From: Halopseudomonas oceani
Lineage (GTDB): Bacteria; Pseudomonadota; Gammaproteobacteria; Pseudomonadales; Pseudomonadaceae
NCBI RefSeq assembly: GCF_002903165.1
Contig: NZ_PPSK01000006.1
Location: forward strand, 1-64,000
DNA length: 64,000 nt
Direction: 5' to 3'
The notes below the pieces were generated by a model. That model saw nothing but the letters and a program-made list of their open reading frames with translations, was not told where the DNA came from and did not search any database. The translations under genes and the position numbers were made by a program. Shown in pieces: positions 46,275-55,653 of the stretch (positions are counted from its first letter, which is position 1; each line of letters opens with the position of its first letter).

Positions 46275-47213
46275 ATGAGTCGACATCTGCGAATTGCCAC
46301 CCGCAAGAGCGCACTGGCCCTGTGGCAGGCCGAATATGTAAAGGCGCGTCTCGAACAGCTGGACCCGACGCTCAGCGTCAGTCTGGTCCCGATGGTCAGC
46401 CGCGGCGATCAGCTGCTGGATTCCCCGCTGGCCAAGATTGGCGGCAAGGGGCTGTTCGTCAAGGAGCTGGAAACTGCCATGCTGAACGACGAGGCGGATC
46501 TGGCTGTGCACTCCATGAAGGACGTGCCGATGCAGTTCCCCGACGGTCTGGGGCTGTACGCCATCTGCGAGCGAGAAGACCCCCGCGACGCCTTTGTTTC
46601 CAACACCTTTGATCATGTCGACAGCCTGCCGCCTGGCAGCGTGGTCGGTACCTCCAGCCTGCGGCGTCAGGCGCAGGTCATGGCGCGTCGGCCTGACCTG
46701 CAGATCCGGTTTTTGCGTGGCAACGTCAATACCCGTCTGGCCAAACTGGATGCCGGTGAGTACGACGCCATCATTCTGGCAACCGCAGGCCTGATGCGGC
46801 TTGGCTTTGGTGAGCGTATTCGTTATTCGATGCCGCCGGAGGAGAGCCTCCCGGCTGGGGGGCAGGGTGCTGTTGGCATTGAGTGCCGCAGCGGCGATAC
46901 CGAGCTGCAGGCGCTGCTGAGCAAGCTCAACGACGAAGACAGTGCGCTGCGTGTGCGCGCCGAGCGAGCACTTAACACCCGCCTGAACGGCGGCTGTCAG
47001 GTGCCGATCGCCTGTTATGCCGAGCGCGAGAACGGCCAGCTTTGGTTGCGCGGACTGGTTGGCGACCCGGACGGTCAGCGTATGCTGCGAGCTGAAGCCA
47101 GCGGCCCGGAAAACGATCCGGAGACACTCGGCATTGCGGTGGCTGAGGATCTGCTGGCGCAGGGTGCGCAGGCGATTCTGGATGCCGTGTACGAGGAGGC
47201 GCCGGCGCGGTGA
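46275..47213 (+). CDS. hemC: Porphobilinogen deaminase (hydroxymethylbilane synthase)
   Basis: A 312-aa enzyme. [17 protein letters not shown] opens it, [11 protein letters not shown] and [10 protein letters not shown] form the active-site region, and the dipyrromethane cofactor cysteine is in [13 protein letters not shown]. It joins four porphobilinogens into hydroxymethylbilane. Its stop overlaps hemD by 4 bp (GTGA). It leads hemC-hemD-hemX-hemY. Confidence 0.96.
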   Translation: MSRHLRIATRKSALALWQAEYVKARLEQLDPTLSVSLVPMVSRGDQLLDSPLAKIGGKGLFVKELETAMLNDEADLAVHSMKDVPMQFPDGLGLYAICEREDPRDAFVSNTFDHVDSLPPGSVVGTSSLRRQAQVMARRPDLQIRFLRGNVNTRLAKLDAGEYDAIILATAGLMRLGFGERIRYSMPPEESLPAGGQGAVGIECRSGDTELQALLSKLNDEDSALRVRAERALNTRLNGGCQVPIACYAERENGQLWLRGLVGDPDGQRMLRAEASGPENDPETLGIAVAEDLLAQGAQAILDAVYEEAPAR

Positions 47214-47965
47214 GCGGGTGCCTGCTGCTGACCCGTCAGGCGGCGGATAATCAGCGTCTGGCTGCACGGTTTGCAGCTGAAGGGGTTGAGACCTGCAGCG
47301 TACCGCTGCTTGAGCTGCGGCCCTGCGTGGAAGGGCCGGTCGAGCGACAACATATGCTCGACCTGGATCGCTATCACGCTGTGGTCGTGGTCAGTCCGAC
47401 TGCTGCCCGGCTGGGTTTGGAGCGGCTTGACCGCTACTGGACACAGCCTCCGGTCGGTATCGATTGGCTGGCGGTGGGTGGCGGAACTGCGCAAGTGCTG
47501 CGTGAATATGGTCTGCCGGCCCAATGTCCGGAGCAGGGGCAAGATAGCGAGGCATTGCTGGCGCTGCCGTTGTGGCAAGCGCACTTTGCCCGGCCGGATC
47601 TGAAGGTGTTGATCTGGCGGGGTGAGGACGGCCGCGAGCATCTGGCCGATCAGATTCGCGCTGCCGGTGGTACGGTGGACTACCTGCCGTTATATGCGCG
47701 TAGCGCACCGGATTCGCTGTCTGCGGAGTTGACTGCGGTGGCCCGGCGGGTAGATCGGTTGATCGTGCTCAGCGTGCAGGCCTTGAACAACTGGCGAACG
47801 GCCGCTGGCGATGACTGGCAGCGCCAGCGTCACTGGCGCTGCTGGGTGCCGAGTGAACGGATTGCGGCACAGGCCGCGGCCTTGGGTTGTACGGATGTAG
47901 TAACCTGTCGAGGTGCGGACGATAGCGCGTTGGTCGAGGCCGTGCTGACCGGCTCGTCGGGATGA
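47210..47965 (+). CDS. hemD: Uroporphyrinogen-III synthase
   Basis: A 251-aa protein of the low-conservation HemD family. It opens [23 protein letters not shown], with [16 protein letters not shown] in the first domain and [12 protein letters not shown] in the second. It closes hydroxymethylbilane to uroporphyrinogen III. It starts with GTG at 47210, coupled to hemC, and overlaps hemX by 4 bp. Confidence 0.9.
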   Translation: MSGCLLLTRQAADNQRLAARFAAEGVETCSVPLLELRPCVEGPVERQHMLDLDRYHAVVVVSPTAARLGLERLDRYWTQPPVGIDWLAVGGGTAQVLREYGLPAQCPEQGQDSEALLALPLWQAHFARPDLKVLIWRGEDGREHLADQIRAAGGTVDYLPLYARSAPDSLSAELTAVARRVDRLIVLSVQALNNWRTAAGDDWQRQRHWRCWVPSERIAAQAAALGCTDVVTCRGADDSALVEAVLTGSSG

Positions 47966-49110
47966 CAAAGGGGATGCGTGTGGAACCGAGCGAAGCGAAC
48001 AACAAGACCGAACAGCCGCAGACTGCGGTCAAGCCCGAGGCTGCCAAGGCTGAGCCGAGCAAGCCGAGTCCGGCGACGAGTCGTAAGTCAGCGGGCAATG
48101 GTGGTGGCGGCCGTGGGGTCAGCTGGCTGGCGCTGCTGGTGGCTGCAGCGGCGCTGGGGCTGTCTGGCTGGCAATGGCAGCAGGCTCGCCAGCAACAGCA
48201 GGCCCAGCTTGCTTTGCTGGAACAGCAGAGCAGCCAGTTCGACAGTGCCAGCGCGAGGCTTGATCAGCGCCTTGAGGGTGTTCCGCAGGGGCGCGACTGG
48301 GACGCAGCTCAGCGGCTGATAGCCGAGATGCAGCGCGGTCAGCAGGCGCTGGTTGAGCGTCTGAACGTTCTTCAGGGGGATGGTCGCGAAGAGTGGAAGC
48401 TGGCGGAAGCCCAGTACCTGTTGCGCCTTGCCTCGTTACGTCTGCTGGCGGTGCAGGACGTGACAGCAGCACGTGAGCTGCTGGAAACCGTGGATGGCAT
48501 TCTGAAGTCGATGCCTGACAGTGGACTGTACGGTGTCCGCGAGCAACTTGCCCGTTATCAGACAGAACTGGAGAGCCTGCCCGAACTGGACCGCGCCGGT
48601 GTTTTCCTGCGCCTTGGCGCCCTGCGTGACCAGGTCGAAACCCTTGCCGCTCTGCCCGTCCCTGAGTTTGATCCGGATGAGGTCAGCACTGAGGAGGAAT
48701 ACGCCGACCGCCTGCAGCGCCGTGATCGTTGGGATCGGGTGCTGATGCGCTTGGAGCGCTATGTTCGGGTGGATTTTCAGCGCGGCAAGGTGATTACCCC
48801 GTTGCTGGATGATGCCGAGTTGCAGCGGGTACGCCGGACCCTGCAGTTGACGCTGGAGCAGGCCCAGTGGGCCGCGCTGCGGGGAGAGGAACAGGTATAT
48901 CAAGCCAGCCTGACCCAGGCAGAGAAGTTGCTGACCCAGTACTTCGAGCTGGAGAATCCGAAGGTCCAGGCCATGCAGACACAGCTGCAGGCCTTGCATG
49001 AGCGGGCTGTCAGTCTCTCGCCGCCGGACCTGGCACCGCTGCAGCAGAGCCTGGCCAATTACCTGCAGTCGCGCAAGACGCCGCAGGTAGAGGAGCCGGC
49101 CGATGAGTAA
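47962..49110 (+). CDS. hemX: HemX family membrane protein (uroporphyrinogen-III methyltransferase-like)
   Basis: A 382-aa protein with a Lys/Pro/Ala-rich cytoplasmic start, one membrane helix (SWLALLVAAAALGLSGWQW, about 53-72) and then a long helical periplasmic part with LAEAQYLLRLASLRLLAVQDV. Despite the old name it lacks methyltransferase motifs. The ATGA overlap with hemD supports ATG 47962. It is part of the usual hemCDXY block. Confidence 0.9.
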   Translation: MTKGMRVEPSEANNKTEQPQTAVKPEAAKAEPSKPSPATSRKSAGNGGGGRGVSWLALLVAAAALGLSGWQWQQARQQQQAQLALLEQQSSQFDSASARLDQRLEGVPQGRDWDAAQRLIAEMQRGQQALVERLNVLQGDGREEWKLAEAQYLLRLASLRLLAVQDVTAARELLETVDGILKSMPDSGLYGVREQLARYQTELESLPELDRAGVFLRLGALRDQVETLAALPVPEFDPDEVSTEEEYADRLQRRDRWDRVLMRLERYVRVDFQRGKVITPLLDDAELQRVRRTLQLTLEQAQWAALRGEEQVYQASLTQAEKLLTQYFELENPKVQAMQTQLQALHERAVSLSPPDLAPLQQSLANYLQSRKTPQVEEPADE

Positions 49111-50335
49111 AAGCTATGTGGCCATTCTGGCGGTAGTGCTGGTCGCTGCGTTGCTGGGCATGGCGATTGCCGAGGACCCGGGCTACCTGCTGATTGCCTG
49201 GCGTAATGTGTCGATTGAGACCAGTATCTGGGTCGGTATTGGTGTGTTGCTCGCCTTCTGGCTGTTGCTCTGGCTGGTGCGCTCGCTTTGGCGTCTGCTG
49301 ACAGCGTCCGGTCGCCGGATCAACCCCTGGTCGCGGCGCAACCTGCAACAGCGCGCCAGCGCGCTGGCGACTCGCGGCCTGCTGGAGTTTGCTGAAGGCC
49401 ACTGGCAGCAGTCGGTACGCCTGCTCAAGCGCTCTGCGCCCCATTCAGAGCTGCCGTTGATCAACTATCTGGCGGCTGCCCGTGCAGCCAACGAGCTGGG
49501 AGACTACGCCGAGTCGGACTCCTTGCTGCGTGCGGCCTACGAGGCTACGCCCAAGGCTGACGTTGCCATCGCCGTGACCCAGGCGCAGCTGCAGATCGCC
49601 CGCGGTCAGCTGGAACAGGCGCTGGCGACGCTGACCCGTCTGCGCAAGGATCATCCCAAGCATCTGTATGCACTCAAGTTGATGAGCCAGGTCTACCTGC
49701 GGCTGGAAGACTGGGGGAGCTTACTTGAGCTGTTGCCGGAATTGCGCAAGCAGAAGGTGCTGCGCGAGGATGAACAGCAGGCGTTGGAGCGTCAGGTCCA
49801 CGCCGCCTTGTTGGCTCAGGCCGGGCAGCGGTCGGCCGCGGCGGATGCCGACCCGGCCAGTCTGGTCATTGCTGCCTGGGAGCGTATGCCTAAGCGGCTG
49901 CGTGAGGATCCGGAGCTGATCGAGGCCTATGCGCTGCAGCTGCGCGCACATGGACGCGACGCAATGGCTGAAGAAGCGCTGCGTCACGGTCTGCAACAAC
50001 AGTTCAACGAGCGACTTGCTAATCTGTATGGCCTGGTCAAGGGCAAGGACTGTGCGCGTCAGCTGGCAAATGTCGAGCAATGGCTGGTCACGCACCCGCA
50101 CAACGCGGCGCTGCTGTTGGCCGCTGGTCGTCTGGCCCAGAGAAACAGTCTGTGGGGCAAGGCGCGTGACTACCTTGAAGCCAGCTTTGCCAGCCGCCGA
50201 GATATCCAGACCTGCGCCGAACTGGCTCGGTTGCTGGACCGGATGGGGGATGCCAGCGGTTCCCTGCGCACGATTCGCGACGGCTTCGAGATGCTGGAAG
50301 ATCACCTGCCGGCGTTGCCGCTCCCTGACGCCTGA
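49103..50335 (+). CDS. hemY: HemY family membrane TPR protein of haem biosynthesis operon
   Basis: A 410-aa protein with two membrane helices (about 4-22 and 42-63) and then tetratricopeptide-like repeats (LLEFAEGHWQQSVRLLKRSA, NYLAAARAANELGDYAESD and further). It is the gammaproteobacterial HemY, not the oxidase of Gram-positive bacteria with the same name. Its role in haem synthesis is not fully defined. It overlaps hemX by 8 bp and the convergent solute-binding gene by 34 bp. Confidence 0.9.
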   Translation: MSKSYVAILAVVLVAALLGMAIAEDPGYLLIAWRNVSIETSIWVGIGVLLAFWLLLWLVRSLWRLLTASGRRINPWSRRNLQQRASALATRGLLEFAEGHWQQSVRLLKRSAPHSELPLINYLAAARAANELGDYAESDSLLRAAYEATPKADVAIAVTQAQLQIARGQLEQALATLTRLRKDHPKHLYALKLMSQVYLRLEDWGSLLELLPELRKQKVLREDEQQALERQVHAALLAQAGQRSAAADADPASLVIAAWERMPKRLREDPELIEAYALQLRAHGRDAMAEEALRHGLQQQFNERLANLYGLVKGKDCARQLANVEQWLVTHPHNAALLLAAGRLAQRNSLWGKARDYLEASFASRRDIQTCAELARLLDRMGDASGSLRTIRDGFEMLEDHLPALPLPDA

Positions 50336-51102
50336 TAGTGTTGAATCTGCTGCAGGCCCTGATTGAGTAACAGCCGGGCCTGCTCTCCGGCCTCGCCAGG
50401 GATGAAGCAGACGTGCATGGTGGGTTCGCCAAGCAGCTGTTTGGCAAACGTCAGTTTGTCCGCATTCTGGCGCAGCAGGGGCTCATGGCTCAGCCAGTGT
50501 TGCATCACCTGTTCGTCGATTACCGCCAGATCCAGTCTTCCGTACACCAGCTTGAGCAGGTTCAGCTGGTCGTTGGCGGCCTCCTTGACCTTGAGCGTGC
50601 CGTCGGCCACCAGCGCATCGAACTCGGGCACGTTACGATAGCCGCGTACTACGCCGATGCGGTACGTTCTCAGGTCCTCCAGCTGGTCCCAGCTTACGGA
50701 AAGATCGCTGCGGGTTGCCAGGCCAACCCGGCTGGTGCCGATGCTGTCTGAGTAAAGGCACAGCTGGTCGTCGGCAAAGTAGCGGGGGAAATAGCCGACG
50801 ATGTCAGGTTCGGTCGTCGCGGACCTGATGGCTCTGCTCCAAGGCTGGAAATGGATCAGCAGAGGGGTATCCTGACTTGCCAGCGCACGGCGTAGCAGCT
50901 CTGACAGCGAACCCTGGCCCGGCAGGTCCGCGCCGCTGTAGGGTGGCCATTCCAGGCTGCTGAGCTCGATCGCGGCCAGTGGGTTGCAAAAGAGCGAATG
51001 CAGGGCGATCAGCGCAACGCCGAACAGCGCCCTGTGCCGCGATCTGCTGCGATGCGGAGCGTATGCTTGAGTGAATTCAGATACGTCCGCGTCGCTAGTC
51101 AT
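50302..51102 (-). CDS. Family 3 solute-binding protein-like, periplasmic
   Basis: A 266-aa protein with a signal-like hydrophobic segment (about 27-44, ending LAA). A family 3 extracellular solute-binding fold follows: SSLEWPPYSG, then YRIGVVRGYRNVPEFDALV and VYGRLDLAVIDEQVM. Such short, lone binding-like proteins in Pseudomonas often have no transporter partner. The canonical amino-acid-binding arginine motif is not clear. It is convergent with hemY and overlaps it by 34 bp. Confidence 0.8.
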   Translation of the reverse strand: MTSDADVSEFTQAYAPHRSRSRHRALFGVALIALHSLFCNPLAAIELSSLEWPPYSGADLPGQGSLSELLRRALASQDTPLLIHFQPWSRAIRSATTEPDIVGYFPRYFADDQLCLYSDSIGTSRVGLATRSDLSVSWDQLEDLRTYRIGVVRGYRNVPEFDALVADGTLKVKEAANDQLNLLKLVYGRLDLAVIDEQVMQHWLSHEPLLRQNADKLTFAKQLLGEPTMHVCFIPGEAGEQARLLLNQGLQQIQHYQASGSGNAGR

Positions 51103-51110
51103 GGTGTGGG

Positions 51111-52082
51111 CTACCGGGGTGCGTAGGCGAAGACGTCGGCTAGCATGCGATCAGCTGGCATGCCGGCAGCGACCAGTGCATCCAGGGTTGCGTAGACCAT
51201 GCCAGGCGAGCCGCTGACAATAAAACGGTAGTCCGCCAGGTCAGCGATATCCTCACAAACGGCCTGATGCAGCACGCCCTGACGCTCCGGCCAGTCAGGC
51301 TGGTCGCTGACCACCCGATGCAAGTACAGGTTAGACGCCTGTTGCCAGCTCTGCCAGTGCGGCGCCTCATACAGGTCGCTGCTGTGGCGAACGCCCCAGT
51401 ACAGGTGGATCGGCTGAGCGAAGCCCTGTCGCAGGCATTGCTCAACGATGCTCTGCATTTGTGCCAGCCCGGTACCGGCGGCAATCAACACCAGCGGTTC
51501 ATCTGGCAGCACCGGCAGACAGGCCTCACCGAACGGTGCCTGAATGCGCGCGATCTTGTGTTGCTGCAGGTAGTTGATGACGCCCTGGGTCACCGGGTCG
51601 CGGGTCAGGATATGCAGCTCAAGCATCCGGCCTTCATCAGGTGCAGACGCAATCGAGAATGCTGCGGGCTCCGCGCCATCGCGCTCCAGCAGCAGGTATT
51701 GGCCAGCGTAGTAACGCAGTGGCTTGCCGGCAGGGGTACGCAGGCGGACGCGCCAGACATCGCCGCCAATCGGAGTGCATTCGACGACCTGACAGGCCAG
51801 TTTGCGCACCGGCAGCTGCCCCGGGGCAAGAATGCCTTCCCAGTGCAGTGCACAGTCTTCCAGCGGCTCGGCCACGCAGGTGAAAATCTCTTCGCCCGGT
51901 CCGGCTTCGCGGTTGTCCGGCAGCTGTACGCGGCCATGCAGTAATACCGCCGCACAAACATGGCAGTTGCCGTTGCGGCAACTGCTGGGCGCATCAAAGC
52001 CCTGGCGGCGTGCTGCGTCGAGGATGGTTTCGCCTTGCTCGGCCTGCAGGTTGAGACCGCCCGGCTCCAGTGTCACTCTCAT
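51111..52082 (-). CDS. Ferredoxin-dependent flavin reductase (2Fe-2S plus FAD/NAD domains)
   Basis: A 323-aa protein. The plant-type 2Fe-2S domain has SSCRNGNCHVC (C-x4-C-x2-C), with the last Cys in IFTCVAEP. The FAD domain has YYAGQYLLLE and AFSIASAP, and the NAD domain LVLIAAGTGLAQMQSIVE. This is the architecture of CDP-6-deoxy-glucoseen reductase-like enzymes. It often stands beside ubiD in Pseudomonas, and here it is coupled to it: the TGA of ubiD and its ATG share one base. The electron acceptor is unknown. Confidence 0.88.
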   Translation of the reverse strand: MRVTLEPGGLNLQAEQGETILDAARRQGFDAPSSCRNGNCHVCAAVLLHGRVQLPDNREAGPGEEIFTCVAEPLEDCALHWEGILAPGQLPVRKLACQVVECTPIGGDVWRVRLRTPAGKPLRYYAGQYLLLERDGAEPAAFSIASAPDEGRMLELHILTRDPVTQGVINYLQQHKIARIQAPFGEACLPVLPDEPLVLIAAGTGLAQMQSIVEQCLRQGFAQPIHLYWGVRHSSDLYEAPHWQSWQQASNLYLHRVVSDQPDWPERQGVLHQAVCEDIADLADYRFIVSGSPGMVYATLDALVAAGMPADRMLADVFAYAPR

Positions 52083-53548
52083 CAATCAATACCCAATTCT
52101 GCCCAGAGCGCATCGACACGCTGGCGAACCTGCGCGTCCTGCTCGATCGCAACGCCCCATTCTCGCGTGGTCTCGCCCGGCCACTTATTGGTCGCGTCCA
52201 GTCCCATTTTGCTGCCGAGACCTGAGACGGGCGAGGCGAAGTCGAGATAGTCGATGGGGGTGTTGTCGATCATCACCGTGTCGCGTTTGGGGTCCATTCG
52301 CGTGGTGATGGCCCAGATAATGTCGTTCCAGTCGCGGATGTTGATGTCGTCGTCGACCACGATCACATACTTGGTGTACATGAACTGGCGCAGGAAGCTC
52401 CAGACGCCGAGCATCACTCGCTTGGCATGGCCCGGATACTGCTTCTTCATCGATACCACCGCCATGCGATAGGAGCAGCCCTCGGGTGGCAGGTAGAAAT
52501 CGGTGATCTCCGGGAATTGCTTCTGCAGCAGCGGGACGAACACCTCGTTCAGCGCTACGCCGAGTACGGCGGGCTCATCCGGCGGCCTACCCGTGTAGGT
52601 GCTGTGGTAGATCGGTTTTTCGCGCTGGGTGATACGCTCGACGGTAAACACCGGGAAGCGGTCAACTTCATTGTAGTAGCCGGTGTGATCGCCGAATGGT
52701 CCTTCATCGGCCATCTCGCCCGGGTGGATAACCCCTTCGAGCACGATCTCGGCACTGGAAGGAACCTGCAGACTGGAACCACGACACTTGATCAGCTCGG
52801 TACGCTGCCCCCGAAGTAGGCCGGCAAAGGCGTATTCGGACAGGCTGTCGGGCACCGGGGTTACGGCACCGAGAATGGTGGCCGGGTCGGCGCCCAGTGC
52901 CACAGCAACCGGGAAGGGTTCGCCCGGATGGGCGCGTTGCCATTCCTGAAAGTCGAGCGCACCGCCGCGATGACTGAGCCAGCGCATGATCACCTTGTTG
53001 CGGCCAATGACCTGTTGGCGGTAGATGCCCAGGTTCTGTCGTTCTTTGTGCGGGCCGCGGGTGACTACCAGTCCCCAGGTGATCAGCGGCCCAGCGTCGC
53101 CGGGCCAGCAGGTTTGTATCGGAATGCGCCCGAGGTCGACATCGTCGCCTTCAAATACCTGGGCCTGACATGGCGCGTCCTTTACTACCTTGGGCGCCAT
53201 ATTGATGACTTTTTTGAAAATTGGCAGCTTTGACCAGGCGTCCTTCAGGCCTTTCGGCGGATCGGGTTCCTTGAGAAAGGCCAGCAGCTTGCCGATTTCG
53301 CGCAGCTCACTGATGCTCTCGGCGCCCATGCCCATGGCGACGCGCTCGGGTGTACCGAACAGGTTGCCAAGGACGGGCATGTCGAAACCGGTAGGGTTTT
53401 CAAACAACAGGGCGGGGCCACCCTTGCGTAGGGTGCGGTCGCAGACTTCAGTCATCTCCAGCACGGGAGAAATGGGTGTCTGGATGCGCTTGAGTTCGCC
53501 GCGCTGTTCCAGGCCCTTGATGAAATCGCGTAGATCGGAATATTGCAT
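52082..53548 (-). CDS. ubiD: 4-hydroxy-3-polyprenylbenzoate decarboxylase
   Basis: A 488-aa enzyme that uses prenylated FMN. It opens [20 protein letters not shown]. Family marks are [37 protein letters not shown] and [27 protein letters not shown], with the active-site Glu region. It decarboxylates the ubiquinone precursor in the cytoplasm. Its ATG (53548-53546) directly follows a CAAGC repeat array, so its 5' untranslated region is unusual. It is the first gene of an operon with the reductase. Confidence 0.95.
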   Translation of the reverse strand: MQYSDLRDFIKGLEQRGELKRIQTPISPVLEMTEVCDRTLRKGGPALLFENPTGFDMPVLGNLFGTPERVAMGMGAESISELREIGKLLAFLKEPDPPKGLKDAWSKLPIFKKVINMAPKVVKDAPCQAQVFEGDDVDLGRIPIQTCWPGDAGPLITWGLVVTRGPHKERQNLGIYRQQVIGRNKVIMRWLSHRGGALDFQEWQRAHPGEPFPVAVALGADPATILGAVTPVPDSLSEYAFAGLLRGQRTELIKCRGSSLQVPSSAEIVLEGVIHPGEMADEGPFGDHTGYYNEVDRFPVFTVERITQREKPIYHSTYTGRPPDEPAVLGVALNEVFVPLLQKQFPEITDFYLPPEGCSYRMAVVSMKKQYPGHAKRVMLGVWSFLRQFMYTKYVIVVDDDINIRDWNDIIWAITTRMDPKRDTVMIDNTPIDYLDFASPVSGLGSKMGLDATNKWPGETTREWGVAIEQDAQVRQRVDALWAELGID

Positions 53549-53553
53549 CTAGC

Positions 53554-53581
53554 TTCAAGCCTCAAGCTGCAAGCGGCAAGC
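53554..53581. repeat. CAAGC heptamer array just upstream of ubiD
   Basis: ttcaagc, ctcaagc, tgcaagc and ggcaagc in tandem on the plus strand. Only 5 bp separate it from the ubiD start codon, so it makes up the ribosome-binding region of that gene. Confidence 0.8.
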
Positions 53582-53651
53582 TGGACGAGGCATGCCGCTT
53601 GGGAGTTTGACCCGCCCGCCGGGTTGGCAGCGGGGCGGCGGGCCCAGCGCG

Positions 53652-53684
53652 AAGCGGCAAGCCCGCGCGGAAAGCTTGCCGCTT
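53652..53684 (-). terminator. Hairpin built from CAAGC-type repeats after rho
   Basis: A perfect 11-bp stem (AAGCGGCAAGC 53652-53662 with 53674-53684), 11-nt loop, 12 bp after the rho stop. There is no T tract, so it may mark the mRNA 3' end rather than act as an intrinsic terminator. Confidence 0.6.
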
Positions 53685-53695
53685 GTGGCTGGGTT

Positions 53696-54961
53696 TTAGT
53701 TCTTGCTGCGCTTCATCGACAGGAAGAACTCGTCGTTGGTCTTGGTATCTTTCAGACGGTCCAGCAGGAACTCGATCGCGGCGATCTCGTCCATCGAATG
53801 CAGAATCTTGCGCAGAATCCACATGCGTTGCAGTTCGTCTTCGCTGGTCAGCAGTTCTTCGCGACGGGTGCCGGAACGGTTGATGTTGATCGCCGGGAAG
53901 GTGCGCTTCTCGGCAATCTTGCGATCCAGGTGGATCTCCATGTTGCCGGTACCCTTGAACTCCTCGTAGATCACCTCGTCCATTTTCGAGCCGGTATCGA
54001 CCAGCGCGGTGGCGATGATGGTCAGGCTGCCGCCTTCTTCGATGTTGCGCGCGGCGCCAAAGAAGCGCTTGGGCTTTTCCAGGGCGTGGGCGTCGACACC
54101 ACCGGTCAGTACTTTGCCGGAACTCGGGATCACCGTGTTGTAGGCACGGGCCAGACGGGTGATGGAGTCGAGCAGGATGATCACGTCTTTCTTGTGTTCA
54201 ACCAGACGCTTGGCCTTCTCGATCACCATTTCGGCGACCTGAACGTGACGGGCTGGCGGCTCGTCGAAGGTAGAAGCGACCACTTCGCCGCGCACGGTGC
54301 GCTGCATTTCGGTTACTTCTTCCGGGCGCTCGTCGATCAGCAGAACGATCAGGTGGCACTCGGGGTTGTTGCGGGCGATGTTCGAAGCGATGTTTTGCAG
54401 CATCAGCGTCTTACCGGCCTTCGGCGGTGCAACCAGCAGGCCACGCTGGCCTTTGCCGATCGGCGCGCAGAGATCGATGATGCGGGCCATCAGGTCTTCG
54501 GTGGAACCGTTGCCGGCTTCCATGACCAGGCGCTCATCAGGGAACAGCGGGGTAAGGTTTTCGAACAGGATCTTGTTCTTGGTGTTTTCCGGCTTGTCGA
54601 AGTTGATCGAATCAACCTTCAGCAGGGCAAAGTAGCGTTCGCCGTCTTTCGGCGGGCGAATCTTGCCGGAAATGGTGTCACCGGTACGCAGGTTGAAACG
54701 GCGGATCTGGCTGGGCGAGACGTAGATGTCGTCCGGGCCGGCGAGATAGGACGAGTCAGCCGAGCGGAGGAAGCCGAAGCCGTCCTGCAGAATCTCCAGA
54801 ACGCCATCACCGAGAATGTCTTCACCGCCTTTGGCGTGCTTTTTCAGGATGCCGAAGATCACATCCTGTTTTCGCGATCGGCCCATATTCTCGAGGCCCA
54901 TCTGGTTGGCGATTTCCAACAGTTCGGTAATAGGTTTTTGTTTGAGGTCGGTCAGGTTCAT
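53696..54961 (-). CDS. rho: Transcription termination factor Rho
   Basis: A 421-aa hexameric RNA helicase. The N-terminal helix bundle ([20 protein letters not shown]) and RNA-binding cold-shock-like domain with DGFGFLRS are followed by Walker [13 protein letters not shown] and Walker [17 protein letters not shown]. The secondary RNA site has [14 protein letters not shown], with the R-loop [14 protein letters not shown]. Length and sequence are typical. It follows trxA on the same strand but a terminator lies between. Confidence 0.97.
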   Translation of the reverse strand: MNLTDLKQKPITELLEIANQMGLENMGRSRKQDVIFGILKKHAKGGEDILGDGVLEILQDGFGFLRSADSSYLAGPDDIYVSPSQIRRFNLRTGDTISGKIRPPKDGERYFALLKVDSINFDKPENTKNKILFENLTPLFPDERLVMEAGNGSTEDLMARIIDLCAPIGKGQRGLLVAPPKAGKTLMLQNIASNIARNNPECHLIVLLIDERPEEVTEMQRTVRGEVVASTFDEPPARHVQVAEMVIEKAKRLVEHKKDVIILLDSITRLARAYNTVIPSSGKVLTGGVDAHALEKPKRFFGAARNIEEGGSLTIIATALVDTGSKMDEVIYEEFKGTGNMEIHLDRKIAEKRTFPAININRSGTRREELLTSEDELQRMWILRKILHSMDEIAAIEFLLDRLKDTKTNDEFFLSMKRSKN

Positions 54962-55138
54962 AGGTTCGGAGAGTGATGTAAGAGTTTCGGCAGGAAAGGT
55001 TTGTTTCGGCCGCCACGGAACATGGGGCGATCAGCTTGGCTGCGGTGTGTGTTTGAGAAGCCGCTGCGCAGGGTGCGGTCAGGGCGTTGGAAGCCAAATC
55101 TAGCACCGCCTGCCGGTGACGTCCAGCATTGCGGTTGC

Positions 55139-55168
55139 AAAAAAAGCCCCGACGGCTGTGTCGGGGCT
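55139..55168 (-). terminator. Rho-independent terminator of trxA
   Basis: AGCCCCGAC (55145-55153) pairs with GTCGGGGCT (55160-55168), followed on the minus strand by seven T. The stem starts 7 bp after the trxA stop. The remaining rho leader (54962-55138) shows no further clear element. Confidence 0.92.
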
Positions 55169-55175
55169 GGATATA

Positions 55176-55502
55176 TCAGATGTTGCTGTCGAGGAAGGCT
55201 GCCAGTTGCGACTTGGACAGGGCGCCAACCTTGGTCGCCTCGACGTTGCCGTCCTTGAACAGCATCAGGGTCGGAATGCCGCGTACGCCGTACTTTGGTG
55301 CGGTTTCTGCGTTTTCGTCGATGTTCAGCTTGCAGATTTTCAGCTTGCCGCTGTAGTCCTTGGCTATCTCGTCCAGTACCGGGGCGATCATTTTGCAGGG
55401 ACCACACCATTCTGCCCAGTAATCAACCAGAACAGGGGTATCGGACTTGAGCACTTCGTCTTCGAAGCTGCCGTCAGTGACATGCACAATCAGATCGCTC
55501 AT
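55176..55502 (-). CDS. trxA: Thioredoxin 1
   Basis: A 108-aa protein with the active site [13 protein letters not shown] and the cis-proline region [13 protein letters not shown]. It reduces protein disulfides in the cytoplasm. ATG 55502 is taken because the family N terminus ([14 protein letters not shown]) begins there. It is divergent from ppx. Confidence 0.97.
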   Translation of the reverse strand: MSDLIVHVTDGSFEDEVLKSDTPVLVDYWAEWCGPCKMIAPVLDEIAKDYSGKLKICKLNIDENAETAPKYGVRGIPTLMLFKDGNVEATKVGALSKSQLAAFLDSNI

Positions 55503-55653
55503 GTGTTTCTCCAGAGGGATAAAAAGGCGGAATTGCCGAATCATAGCACCACCGGATGCGGCTGCGAAAGGCGATGATCAGTACCGTTGTGCAGGCAATT
55601 GTCATCGACCCGGTGCTAGAATCGGGGCAACTGAGACCTGACAGGAAGAGTGC

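Noticed and set aside
45531-47267. 578-codon open frame on the minus strand over algR and hemC
   Set aside because: Low-complexity Gln/Arg/His-rich shadow of algR and hemC, both unmistakable on the other strand.
47962-49110. HemX as a real uroporphyrinogen methyltransferase
   Set aside because: The old family name suggests this, but the protein lacks methyltransferase motifs and is a membrane-anchored helical protein.
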